Assembly: GCF_000966195.1 (NCBI RefSeq)
Contig: NZ_LAHL01000006.1
Span: 1-34,404 of the forward strand
Length of the DNA: 34,404 bases
Direction of reading: 5' to 3'
Source: Domibacillus robiginosus
GTDB lineage: Bacteria > Bacillota > Bacilli > Bacillales > Domibacillaceae
The translations under genes were made by a program, and so were the position numbers. This document shows positions 15,552 through 22,823 of the stretch, piece by piece; the stretch's first letter is position 1; the number at the start of each line of letters is the position of its first letter. Under the pieces are notes generated by a model that saw only the letters and a list, made by a program, of their open reading frames with translations, made no database searches and was not told the origin of the DNA.

Positions 15552-15973
15552 ATTATGACTTTGTTTATTAGAACTTCCCATACCTATCGTATTTTCCTCA
15601 AGTGATCTTTCGGTGCTTCTTCGAAGAACAATTTAAAAAAAGCTTATTAAAGACCTTCCAGCTCCTAAAAAGATACATTGGGAGAACAAAGAGGCCTGCC
15701 AAGGGAAGGTAAATAAAACGTAGCAATATAACCGTGATTTTCATAAAGAGCAATTCTTCATTCGAATTTTATTAATGTTAGATGTCTAATTTTCGGCAAT
15801 ACATAAAAATATTTCAATAAAAATTCAAATTGTAAAAAATATACAATGAATATTAATTATATGGAACTGGAACTCTTAGTATTTTTACTTAACATGTCGT
15901 TTAAAAGCTACATGTAGAGATGTATATATTAGCAAATATTAAACATATGTTGAGATGTTTTCCCATACACTGA
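15552..15973. other. AT-rich intergenic region, no gene
   Basis: No ORF longer than about 25 codons with a ribosome-binding site. Very AT-rich from about 15760 to 15970. Confidence 0.5.
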
Positions 15974-16108
15974 TTTAAAAATTTAAAGATCGTTAAGCCT
16001 GAAGCAGAAATTGTAACGGAAGAGATCGTGCCGGACCAGGTACTTTTAAAAGGAATTTTCGGCGACCTAGAAGAGTGGCGGTTCTTCAGACAGATAAAAC
16101 TTTTCTAA
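15974..16108 (+). pseudogene. Remnant of an unknown gene upstream of the IDEAL gene
   Basis: A 44-codon frame without an ATG, GTG or TTG near its beginning, entered directly from a stop. It reads as plausible protein (KPEAEIVTEEIVPDQVLLKG, then FGDLEEWRFF) and ends 14 nt before the next start. It is probably the 3' end of a gene whose 5' part was lost. The family is not recognised. Confidence 0.35.
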
Positions 16109-16122
16109 AGGGAGTGGAGAAG

Positions 16123-16443
16123 TTGCGATTTTTAGAAGGAGATTGGGTCATCGCAGATGTCAATGGAAAATACAGCAAAACAGTCGGTTATGTAACGAAA
16201 GTGGGTTATTCGGACAGACACATTCAGGTTAAGCAAATAATCCAGGTCACAAACAACCAATGGGAATGGATTAAGCCAAAGGTGAGGTCATATATGCCGG
16301 TTCAACTGGTATCAGCCGTTGAGTTGTTTAATCAATATCAGGACAAAACAACACTTATTGATTTAGCACTTCAGACAAAAGACAAGAAATGGTTTGAAGA
16401 ATTGACGGGAGAAAAGCAAAAATGGCATGCCGTAGAACAGTAA
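16123..16443 (+). CDS. IDEAL-domain protein
   Basis: A 106-aa soluble protein. The N-terminal part, about 70 residues long, is probably beta-rich (FLEGDWVIADVNGKYSKTVG, then GYSDRHIQVKQI). The C-terminal IDEAL motif (LIDLALQTKDKKWFEELT) is a short helical module common in Bacillaceae proteins such as YpiB, where it is thought to mediate protein contacts. The start is TTG 16123, 8 nt after AAGGGAG; the longer frame from GTG 16075 has no ribosome-binding site and overlaps the upstream remnant. The function is unknown. Confidence 0.7.
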   Translation: MRFLEGDWVIADVNGKYSKTVGYVTKVGYSDRHIQVKQIIQVTNNQWEWIKPKVRSYMPVQLVSAVELFNQYQDKTTLIDLALQTKDKKWFEELTGEKQKWHAVEQ

Positions 16444-16510
16444 TTGAGCAGCAGTAGATACTGGAATATTTAAAACTGGCGAAGCGGCGATAGAGATTTG
16501 CATAAAAAAG

Positions 16511-16535
16511 CAGCCAGGTATGAGGGACCTGACTG
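16511..16535 (-). terminator. Hairpin with a T run on the minus strand
   Basis: CAGCCAGGT-atgaggg-ACCTGACTG is a 9-bp stem with one wobble, flanked by a 7-A tract on its left. It would terminate leftward transcription, although no minus-strand gene is visible to its right. Confidence 0.45.
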
Positions 16536-16613
16536 TCCACAAGATTAAGCGTTATTGGAGTTGGGTTTGGGTAGTAGCTGTATCATTATGGTCCACTAGA
16601 TAACATTTTATAC

Positions 16614-16643
16614 AAAAAAGCCGAGGAAGCTCCCCAGCTTTTT
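16614..16643 (+). terminator. Putative bidirectional terminator
   Basis: AAAAAAGC and GCTTTTT enclose an inner GGA-agc-TCC stem. The A and T runs on either side allow use in both directions. It lies between the IDEAL gene and the DUF3954 gene. Confidence 0.5.
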
Positions 16644-16688
16644 AAGATAGTATCGACGAGTTTGTTGTAACAGACTGGAGGCCCTCTT

Positions 16689-16865
16689 GTGGAGGTGAAA
16701 AAGCCTACTGCTGAGATTAATTTAATGAAAAAAGCCGTACACGTGGTTAAGGGCGGTAAGCTGCACGAAGTCGTCAAACCAGGGAGTGGGCAGGGTAATC
16801 AGATTATCAACTGGCGGGGGAACAAGCCCCGTCACACTAAATTGGAGATGGATATTAGATTTTAA
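16689..16865 (+). CDS. DUF3954-like small phage-type protein
   Basis: A 58-aa protein. After a short lead (AEINLMKKAVHVVKGGKL) it shows the glycine-rich turn PGSGQGNQIINWRGNKP that resembles DUF3954, a short beta-rich family of Bacillus phages and prophages. The start is GTG 16689, 7 nt after GGAGG; GTG 16695 is an alternative. The closing LEMDIRF is less typical. No other phage gene stands next to it, so it is probably a prophage leftover that may or may not be expressed. Confidence 0.5.
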   Translation: MEVKKPTAEINLMKKAVHVVKGGKLHEVVKPGSGQGNQIINWRGNKPRHTKLEMDIRF

Positions 16866-17124
16866 AGAAAAAATCACAGAAACAATTGTAGGAAAAGCAG
16901 ATCAAGATACAAGCGCTTTTGGAATCGGCTATGAAGGAACTAGTATCGCCGGTCTCTCAGATAACCCACAATTCTCTATGCATAAAAATATATGCACAAT
17001 GCTTCCACACTTTGTGAATCCATCCTAGTGGGAGTTTGAATGAATATAGTATAAAAACCCTTCAGATATTAAAAGTGAACACAACATAAAGGAAGTATGC
17101 TGCATTTTTTGAAAAATATAAAAA
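16866..17124 (+). other. Possible gene remnant, otherwise empty
   Basis: A frame at about 16855-17028 reads as plausible protein (KITETIVGKADQDTSAFGIG) but has no start codon or ribosome-binding site of its own and overlaps the end of the DUF3954 gene. The remainder is AT-rich without features. Confidence 0.3.
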
Positions 17125-17155
17125 AAGTAAGCTGCGAAAAGCTCGTAGCTTACTT
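17125..17155 (-). terminator. Terminator of the broken DUF6241 gene
   Basis: AAGTAAGCTGCGA pairs with TCGTAGCTTACTT over 13 bp (one wobble) with a 6-nt loop. On the minus strand the second arm is followed by a T run. Confidence 0.85.
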
Positions 17156-17169
17156 GTCTTGATCAACTA

Positions 17170-17742
17170 TTAATTGAAAAAGTGCGAGATATATTCTTGT
17201 TCTTCAGCTTCGCTTTTCTTTGTTATCTTGTCACCAGTATAAAGACCATTATTATAAAGACCTAAAAGGATTTCGATTTCTATTGTTATATTAGAGAAAT
17301 CTTCGGCCATCCATCTATTTAAGATACTTTCGTAATCATAACCATCAGTCCTATTGTTTTTAGAAATAGTAATGGAGTCAAGGCTTTGATGTAAGTACAT
17401 TATATTCTCTTTTGTCATTTAAATACGCTTTATACTGCTTCCATCAATGCCGCGAGGGGTGAATGTCTCATCGCCAAAGTTAACCTTTTGCAAAGACATA
17501 TATTCCATGATGGATTTTAAAGCATCCTCATCTTTTATTTCCCCAATTTCTTTCGCAGATTTAGCAATATCATTAGCGCTAACCGTGTACTCAACGATTT
17601 CTGGGTTTGATTCTTTTGTTTCTGTCGCTGCCACTGCCACTGCCACTTTATCGTCATCATATGTAAGGGCAAAGTAAGTTCCTAATGTTCCGGATGCTGC
17701 TATTGATAATCCGAGCACACCGTAAGCTATTTTATTTTTCAT
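17170..17742 (-). pseudogene. DUF6241 family exported protein, split by one in-frame TAA
   Basis: Two frames lie head to tail in the same reading frame with only a TAA (17421-17419) between them: 107 codons (17742-17419) and 82 codons (17418-17170). The first half has a signal or anchor helix (AYGVLGLSIAASGTLGTYFA) and an acidic linker ending in MEYMSLQKVNF. The second half has MTKENIMYLHQ, YDYESILNRWMAEDFS and EEQEYISHFF. Together they match the order of blocks in DUF6241 proteins of Bacillus (M-x2-MSHQKV, then T-x2-I-x2-L, ILxxW-x2-GDFS, EE-x3-I). AAAGGAG lies 6 nt before the ATG. Changing one base would restore the gene, so decay looks recent. Re-initiation at the ATG right after the stop could make the C-terminal half without a signal. 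Confidence 0.65.
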
Positions 17743-17935
17743 AAAAAGCTCCTTTAAATTATTATTATCAGCCTGATAAATTCATTTTTAAAAAATATTC
17801 CTATTTTGTTAAATTGAGTATAGCATATTTTTTGTTATTATTCTTACTTCTCCAATGTTTTGAGTAATTCAAAATTACATAAATGGATAAAGACTGAGAT
17901 CTTTTTTGATTCGGCGTCATATATAACTCCAAAAG

Positions 17936-18250
17936 TTAAGAAACTGCTTTTAGCCCGATGACTCCGATAATGATGGCTCCCATACTGACAATCCGGGATA
18001 TATCTTTTGACTCTCCGAAGAACAGAATATTCACCGACACAGCTCCTACAGTACCGACCCCTACCCATACAGCGTAGGCAACGCTCAACTGAAGATATTG
18101 AAATGAGTTATACAATAAAATAAACGATAGCCCAAATCCCCCAATATATAAAATGAAATTTTTCCAACCCTTTTTGTTGCTGAATAGACGCAGCCCGATT
18201 ACACCGGTGATCTCAGCAATAGATGCAGCCAGTACAAATAACCAACCCAT
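17936..18250 (-). CDS. SMR family multidrug efflux subunit (short partner)
   Basis: A 104-aa protein with four transmembrane helices. The conserved membrane Glu (Glu13, in AASIAEITGV) and the SMR signature AYAVWVGVGTVGAV are present. It lies directly downstream of a second SMR gene, overlapping by one base, as in the obligate pairs YkkCD and YvdRS, which form heterodimers exporting cationic drugs or guanidinium-like compounds. The order TetR-SMR-SMR resembles yvdT-yvdS-yvdR of B. subtilis. The substrate is not deducible. Confidence 0.9.
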   Translation of the reverse strand: MGWLFVLAASIAEITGVIGLRLFSNKKGWKNFILYIGGFGLSFILLYNSFQYLQLSVAYAVWVGVGTVGAVSVNILFFGESKDISRIVSMGAIIIGVIGLKAVS

Positions 18251-18594
18251 TATGTACGTCCTCCTTGCTTAGCTTCCGGGTGCTGATCAGAAAGTTTTAG
18301 CCCAATCACGCCGGCCACTAAAATCAGCATAAAGAAAATTTTAGCAGCATCAATTTCTCCCTTAAAGAGAACATAATCCATTAAGGCAGTTCCCAATGTG
18401 CCTATACCTGCAAATATGGCATAGACGGTGCCAGCAGGCAGGTTTTCACAGGCTTTTGAAAGAAAATAAAAATCAATACTGATAACTCCGGCAATCAATA
18501 GCCAATGCCACCAGGCGAAAGCAATATTGAACCCCATTAACCAAAGGAGCTCCATCAAGCAAGTTAACATTACATAGATCCATTCTTTTTTCAC
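18250..18594 (-). CDS. SMR family multidrug efflux subunit (long partner)
   Basis: A 114-aa protein with four transmembrane helices, Glu15 in TCLMELLWLMGF, and the signature GTVYAIFAGIGTLGTAL. A hydrophilic tail (SDQHPEAKQGGRT) makes it the longer subunit of the pair, as in YkkC/YvdS. The start is GTG 18594, 8 nt after AAGGAG. Its stop overlaps the start of the partner by one base. A TetR-type operator sits 17 bp upstream of the start codon, so the pair has its own repressed promoter besides possible read-through from the tetR gene. Confidence 0.9.
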   Translation of the reverse strand: MKKEWIYVMLTCLMELLWLMGFNIAFAWWHWLLIAGVISIDFYFLSKACENLPAGTVYAIFAGIGTLGTALMDYVLFKGEIDAAKIFFMLILVAGVIGLKLSDQHPEAKQGGRT

Positions 18595-18610
18595 CTTTTA
18601 AACTCCTTTT

Positions 18611-18627
18611 TGACTGATTGTCAGTCA
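18611..18627 (-). promoter_or_regulatory. TetR operator in front of the SMR pair
   Basis: TGACTGA-ttg-TCAGTCA is a perfect inverted repeat. On the minus strand a TATAAA -10 box lies immediately before it. It matches the site at 19290-19306. Confidence 0.75.
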
Positions 18628-18655
18628 TTTTTATAGAAAGAAAAAGTCTCATAAA

Positions 18656-19231
18656 TTAGCGAGGCAATATGAGGGCATGGTGCATAAACTGCAATAATTC
18701 TTTTTTTTGCAAGTTAATTTCCTCTTCTTGACAATCATCATAAAGATATAATTGTTCAGAGGTAGTTTCTATGAGCGCAATCATCAATTTTGCAGTTCGT
18801 TCCACATTTATAGTGGGGCGAATATTTTGAAGCTGCTGTGCCTGTCTTAAAAATTCTGCCATCCATTTGTAATAGGGGGCGTAAATGTCTTCCCATTGTT
18901 TGATATACTCTGTTTGAGCGAGTCCCGCGTAAAGCAAAGCAACCAAATCTCTTTTTTCATCCGTCAGCGTAAAAACAGCATTGACTAGTTGTTCTAGTTG
19001 ACGCTCAAACGCTTGATTTTGGTCGATTTTCTCTTCCAGCGTTTGAAGGATCTCACCTACTATAAATGAAGCGATATCCGGCATAACAGCCAGCCGGGAA
19101 GGGAAATATAGGTAGAAGGTTCCTTGAGCAATACCAGCTCGTCGAACAATGTCCGACACCTTGCTTTTTTCAACGCCTTTTTCCTGAAACACTTGAATAG
19201 CTGATTGGATGATCTTTTCTTTCTTGTCCAT
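18656..19231 (-). CDS. TetR family repressor of the SMR pumps
   Basis: A 191-aa TetR regulator. The N-terminal HTH is typical (IIQSAIQVFQEKGVEKSKVSDIVRRAGIA, continuing GTFYLYFPSR in the recognition helix and helix 4). A variable all-helical ligand domain follows. The length agrees with YvdT (about 190 aa). The start is ATG 19231; GTG 19237 and TTG 19234 are alternatives behind GAGGAAG. The two operator copies, before this gene and before the pump genes, indicate autoregulation and pump repression. Confidence 0.9.
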   Translation of the reverse strand: MDKKEKIIQSAIQVFQEKGVEKSKVSDIVRRAGIAQGTFYLYFPSRLAVMPDIASFIVGEILQTLEEKIDQNQAFERQLEQLVNAVFTLTDEKRDLVALLYAGLAQTEYIKQWEDIYAPYYKWMAEFLRQAQQLQNIRPTINVERTAKLMIALIETTSEQLYLYDDCQEEEINLQKKELLQFMHHALILPR

Positions 19232-19289
19232 CAACACACTTCCTCGTAATGAATATTAAAAATTTAATTTATTAAATATAATCCAATTA

Positions 19290-19306
19290 TGACTGACTGT
19301 CAATCA
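19290..19306 (-). promoter_or_regulatory. TetR operator in front of the tetR gene
   Basis: TGACTGA-ctg-TCAATCA, one mismatch from the perfect repeat before the SMR genes. Confidence 0.7.
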
Positions 19307-19635
19307 TTTCTATGCATTTTATGTATAAATAACAGTACATCTAATTTAATTTCCAGGAGTATAAAAGAAATGAATAAAAAACATTAGATTAAAGATTAAG
19401 AAGGGTGAGCGTTTGCGACAACAAAACAAGAAGGAAAAGCCGGGCAAAATCCGAAGATCGTCACTTTAAAACAAGAAAGTCGCCTGTTTAAGCTAATGTC
19501 ATATTAGGCGAAAAAACCGTCTGGAGGGTTATTTCGGAAAGAAGATGATGAGATGGACTTTCTGCCAGATTTTTTGTTTATAGTAGATCGTTACTGTCAT
19601 AATATTTTTTAAAAGGAAAAGTGAGGGTTATATGG
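19307..19635 (+). other. Intergenic region with the chorismate mutase promoter
   Basis: TTGTTT (19574-19579), an 18-nt spacer and CATAAT (19598-19603) form a plausible sigma-A promoter. A short frame at 19414 (about 18 codons, lysine-rich) is not convincing. Confidence 0.5.
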
Positions 19636-19929
19636 ATGAGGAAGTGTGTAAGCATATCTGAAGTAAGAGAAAGCATCGATCAACTGGATGATCAAATTGT
19701 AAAATTGATAAGTGAGAGAAGTAGATACGTTGAACAAACTGCAAAGTTTAAAAAAGATACCGATGATGTTAAAGCACCAAAAAGGGTAGAAGCAGTAATT
19801 GAAAAAGTAAGAAATCTTGCGAGTGAAAATAATGTGAACCTTGATATTATTGAGGAAGTATATCGCACAATGATTTTATGTTTTATTAATCATGAATTAG
19901 TGCAGCATTCCAAGCTACATAGTAAATAA
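19636..19929 (+). CDS. Monofunctional chorismate mutase, AroQ type
   Basis: A 97-aa all-helical protein of the CM type II family (PF01817), which converts chorismate to prephenate. ESIDQLDDQIVKLISERSRY is helix 1 with the active-site Arg and Lys pattern; KFKKDTDDVKAPKRVEAVIEKV carries the second basic cluster; IIEEVYRTMILCFINHEL is helix 3. It is intracellular, with no signal. The start is ATG 19636, 8 nt after GAGGG; GTG 19621 is an alternative. It is monocistronic and outside any aromatic-synthesis operon. Isochorismate-pyruvate lyases (PchB) share this fold, so a salicylate-type role cannot be excluded. Confidence 0.85.
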   Translation: MRKCVSISEVRESIDQLDDQIVKLISERSRYVEQTAKFKKDTDDVKAPKRVEAVIEKVRNLASENNVNLDIIEEVYRTMILCFINHELVQHSKLHSK

Positions 19930-20007
19930 CAAAGACCAAATATTTAAATTTTAGAGGTTGTTTTTTAAAGGTAGATGCAGCCTATCATGCAATTTTGTTG
20001 CATTTAT

Positions 20008-20044
20008 AAAGAACCTGGCTATTTTTAGCTCTTGGTTCTTTTTT
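20008..20044 (+). terminator. Terminator after the chorismate mutase gene
   Basis: AAAGAACC pairs with GGTTCTTT around an inner GCT-atttt-AGC stem, followed by T. Confidence 0.8.
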
Positions 20045-20093
20045 AATTAAAGCGTATCCACAGCCTTTGAGACTGCGGATACGCTTTAATTAA
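20043..20093 (-). terminator. Very long terminator hairpin of the SLH gene
   Basis: TTAATTAAAGCGTATCC and GGATACGCTTTAATTAA are perfect 17-bp arms, extended by CAG/CTG inside. The TAA stop of the SLH gene lies within the arm. It is adjacent to the previous terminator, so convergent transcription is blocked from both sides. Confidence 0.85.
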
Positions 20094-21064
20094 TATACTT
20101 TGATATTTTTAATCGCTTTTTCCAGGCGGTCATGAATTTGCATATATGCACGTGATTCACGGGTATTATTGTAAGACGGATAATAAGGATCTTCGCTCTG
20201 GCTCTGGTAACAGTAATAATAGCCGTTCGCCTTTTTAATCAGATAAAAAGGAGCGCTGTCATAGTATCCGTACCAGAGGGAGGCCGGAATAATATGAATG
20301 GACCCGGCGAACGGCTCATATCCCAGGTAAGAAGGATTGTCGTAAAAGAAGCTGACGGAAAAGATATCATCTTCGGCCGATCCCATTCCGTCTTCAAAAA
20401 CAACTTTTGATGACATATAGTTCGGCAGTTCAATGCTAAACCTGTATTCCTGATTTGAAAATGTGAATGTTTTGTAGTCATTATTCATCGCTTTGGCCAG
20501 AAAAACAGAAAACTGCGCGCGCGTCAGGGTGGCGGAAGGTCTGAATGTACCATCCGGATAACCAAGAGTAATGTTGTGTTCCGCGAGAGCAGAAATATAT
20601 GGACTTGCCCAGTAGCTAGCGGAAACATCTTTAAACCCGGCTTGTTTTGTGGATTTCAGTTTGAATCCCGATACAATCATTCTAGCCATTAGTTCGCGTG
20701 ACATTGGTTCATTTGGTTTTAAGTATGTACTCTTTGGAAAAAGGCCTTCATCCATTACAGCTGCTGCGTATAGATAACCGTTGTTCATTTTTGACAGATC
20801 TTTAAATCCCGGATCCGGACGGTTTGACAGATCCAAATTCAGCGCCCGTGCCATCAAAATCATTGCCTGCAGCCTTGTTACGGATGCCTGAGGACGAAAG
20901 GATCCGTCGTTAAAACCACTGATGACTTTTTTTCCTGTTAAATATGTAATCTCATCTACAGCCCAGTGCTCACGACCGGCATCTTTGAAAGCGGCAGAAG
21001 CAAAGCTCGAACCGGTTAAAAAGAGACACAGAGTCAGAATCAGACTTACTACGTTTTTAATCAT
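20090..21064 (-). CDS. S-layer homology (SLH) domain surface protein
   Basis: A 324-aa exported protein. The signal peptide is MIKNVVSLILTLCLFLTGSS with a cleavage site near ASA-AF. Three SLH modules follow: FKDAGREHWAVDEI with GFNDGSFRPQASVTRLQ, then FKDLSKMNNGYLYAA with YLKPNEPMSRELMARM, then FKDVSASYWASPYI with GYPDGTFRPSATLTRAQ. They anchor the protein to pyruvylated secondary cell-wall polymer. The C-terminal part, about 120 residues, is Tyr/Ser-rich (SFFYDNPSYLGYEPF, NGYYYCYQS) and of no family I recognise. The start is ATG 21064, 9 nt after GAGGAGG; the longer frame from TTG 21082 contains that site. Confidence 0.9.
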   Translation of the reverse strand: MIKNVVSLILTLCLFLTGSSFASAAFKDAGREHWAVDEITYLTGKKVISGFNDGSFRPQASVTRLQAMILMARALNLDLSNRPDPGFKDLSKMNNGYLYAAAVMDEGLFPKSTYLKPNEPMSRELMARMIVSGFKLKSTKQAGFKDVSASYWASPYISALAEHNITLGYPDGTFRPSATLTRAQFSVFLAKAMNNDYKTFTFSNQEYRFSIELPNYMSSKVVFEDGMGSAEDDIFSVSFFYDNPSYLGYEPFAGSIHIIPASLWYGYYDSAPFYLIKKANGYYYCYQSQSEDPYYPSYNNTRESRAYMQIHDRLEKAIKNIKVY

Positions 21065-21197
21065 AAATAGTTTCCTCCTCAAATTAAAACAAGGTCTATT
21101 TTATCATACAAAATACTTTTTTTGGTTATAAATCCAATTAAATCATTTGAGGTTTAAAACAGGATTATTCCTGTATCCGCCTGTAAGGCTGCACTAT

Positions 21198-21406
21198 AGG
21201 CCGACCATCCCAAGCATGTTATTCAACTTTTCCTGTTTCTCTGTCTGCGCATAAATAAAAGCGACCACCAGCTCGTTATATACATTTATAAGCTTCGAGA
21301 GGCTTATTCTTCACAAATAGCCAGATAGGCGCTGTTCAGCTCGATCTAAAGCTGCTTGAGCTTTACCACGCAGCTTTCTTCTGTTCTGGATTTGTCGCTC
21401 AACCAT
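21198..21406 (-). pseudogene. Remnant of an unknown helical protein gene
   Basis: Minus-strand peptides MVERQIQNRRKLRGKAQAAL and, in another frame, NVYNELVVAFIYAQTEKQEK follow one another as if from one coiled-coil-like protein broken by frameshifts and stops. No ribosome-binding site is visible. The rest of 21065-21634 has no gene. Confidence 0.35.
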
Positions 21407-21527
21407 TGTCTAAGCCAAGTATAGTGCAGCCCACCTGTAGGGACGAACTGTTGATTAACAATTTGAGTTGTTTTGCTTTTAATATTTTAGAAGCTGTTAA
21501 ACGGTAGTATTGATTTTTTATTAAAGG

Positions 21528-21554
21528 AAAAAGCCGGTTTTTAGTCCGGCTTTT
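21528..21554. terminator. Bidirectional terminator
   Basis: AAAAGCCGG-N8-CCGGCTTTT with A and T runs, 80 bp from the 3' end of the zinc-ribbon gene, which it probably serves. Confidence 0.75.
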
Positions 21555-21634
21555 CTGTTCCTTTTTGAAATAACGATACCCGTTACTTTAAGCATAAAAT
21601 CCTGCTCCTGATGGCTTCCCTTTCTTTCCTATAA

Positions 21635-21934
21635 TTATTTTGTTTGGTTTCTGAATGATAACCCTTCTTCCTCTAATGCAACCCTAAGTTTAGGTAAAGA
21701 AGATGGTCCCATTCCATGTAATTGCAAAATCTCTTTTTCAGTAAATTTAGATAGTTGTTCCAGAGTCGTAATTCCATTGTTTTCTAACGCTCTTTTTGCT
21801 GGTGCTCCAAGTCGTGAAAGAAAGCCACTGTTAGGTTTGCGTTCTTTCTCACAAGTCGGGCAGCTTGGACAATCGCTACTTTTAAAGAATTGGTGCCCCT
21901 TATCGCAAGTTCCTAAAGTTTTTGGAGTTGTCAT
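21635..21934 (-). CDS. Zinc-ribbon protein with RNA polymerase alpha C-terminal-like (HhH) domain
   Basis: A 99-aa soluble protein. The N-terminus holds a zinc-finger-like set (CDKGHQFFKSSDCPSCPTC, four Cys plus a His). The C-terminal part, about 60 residues, resembles the alpha-CTD / helix-hairpin-helix fold (LGAPAKRALENNGITTLEQL, then LHGMGPSSLPKLRVALEE), where GMG-x2-S-x2-KL matches the DNA-contacting loop of RpoA. Such stand-alone proteins occur in Bacillus and are annotated by the alpha-CTD match; whether they bind polymerase or DNA is not established. The start is ATG 21934, 10 nt after AAGGAG. It is monocistronic. Confidence 0.8.
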   Translation of the reverse strand: MTTPKTLGTCDKGHQFFKSSDCPSCPTCEKERKPNSGFLSRLGAPAKRALENNGITTLEQLSKFTEKEILQLHGMGPSSLPKLRVALEEEGLSFRNQTK

Positions 21935-22156
21935 TTGTACACGGCTCCTTATTACAAAAAATATTTTTAACTATACTTTACCAAATGGATTTCTATTCCT
22001 ATACTATACTTCTTCATATCTGCTTAGTTAGTTAAACAAAAAAATCTGTATTATTCTTGAACGAGCCTTCTTTTAAGTAAGTTATTGAAAAGCCTTTTAC
22101 TTAATAGTATCGGTCAACTATTGATTAAGTAAATTAAAACTTTCTTAAAAAGATAG

Positions 22157-22633
22157 TTACAGCCCTCTACTTTCATCCAGCCACTCGTCATCGTTCCATT
22201 CGGCAGATATTGCACCTAGATTGGGAAAATTCATAGCAGCGTCGTTTGATTGGACAAAGGATAACAATTTTACACCTTCAATTAAAAATTGCCAGGAGTT
22301 TATTTGAATAATATCTAATAAATGAAATGCTGTTTCTGAGTCTTGTTTGGCGAAAAACTCATAATTTTTGAATACTAAAACAAAATCTGTTTCTTCTTCA
22401 ACCATGTCTGATAAGCAATCGTTAAAGGCATCTAAATTTTCTCCGTAATAGCCTGGAAAACCAAGAACAGTTGCCAAATCATGATGATAGTTTTTTGAGT
22501 TCCACTTGGAACAATCAAACGTATATATTTTAAATCCTTCATGTGATAAATTAGCTGTATACTTATCTAAAACTTTATTGCTCATAAAGAGCTTTACGGA
22601 GCCATTTAGCATAAGTTCCTTCCATAATGTCAC
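22157..22633 (-). CDS. Barstar-family protein (RNase inhibitor-like), no partner visible
   Basis: A 158-aa soluble acidic protein. The barstar core starts at about residue 33 (FKIYTFDCSKW) and continues with LATVLGFPGYYGENLDAFNDCL, whose YYG-x-NLDAF-x-DCL resembles the barnase-binding helix. Strand segments (DFVLVFKNY, WQFLIEGV) follow. Barstar proteins block secreted or toxin-linked ribonucleases. No RNase gene is adjacent. The first 15 residues do not belong to the fold, and the frame upstream of GTG 22633 continues as protein-like sequence to a stop, so the gene may be the tail of a larger one. ATG 22612 is the alternative start. Confidence 0.75.
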   Translation of the reverse strand: MTLWKELMLNGSVKLFMSNKVLDKYTANLSHEGFKIYTFDCSKWNSKNYHHDLATVLGFPGYYGENLDAFNDCLSDMVEEETDFVLVFKNYEFFAKQDSETAFHLLDIIQINSWQFLIEGVKLLSFVQSNDAAMNFPNLGAISAEWNDDEWLDESRGL

Positions 22634-22765
22634 TTCAGGCTCACCACCAAAATTAGATTTTGTTTAAATAAATTTTCCTTTAATCAACAGGGGTGGTCTA
22701 CTGCTTACTGTAAAGATCAATAATACTTCTTTGCAACTTCACTTTATTGTCGGTCAAGTTATACG

Positions 22766-22802
22766 AAAAAGCCGTATCAGTTATCATGCTGATACAGCTT
22801 TT
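22766..22802 (-). terminator. Terminator of the nuclease gene
   Basis: AAAAGC-c-GTATCAG and CTGATAC-a-GCTTTT form two stacked stems with one mismatch, with T runs at the minus-strand 3' side. Confidence 0.8.
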
Positions 22803-22823
22803 AATTTAGAAAATTGCTTTATT

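Noticed and set aside
18594-18655. Guanidine (ykkC) riboswitch upstream of the SMR pair
   Set aside because: SMR pairs such as YkkCD can have one, but only 61 bp separate the genes and they hold a TetR operator and promoter, not a riboswitch fold.
19414-19470. Short lysine-rich frame before the chorismate mutase gene
   Set aside because: Eighteen codons only, TTG start, no conservation evidence.
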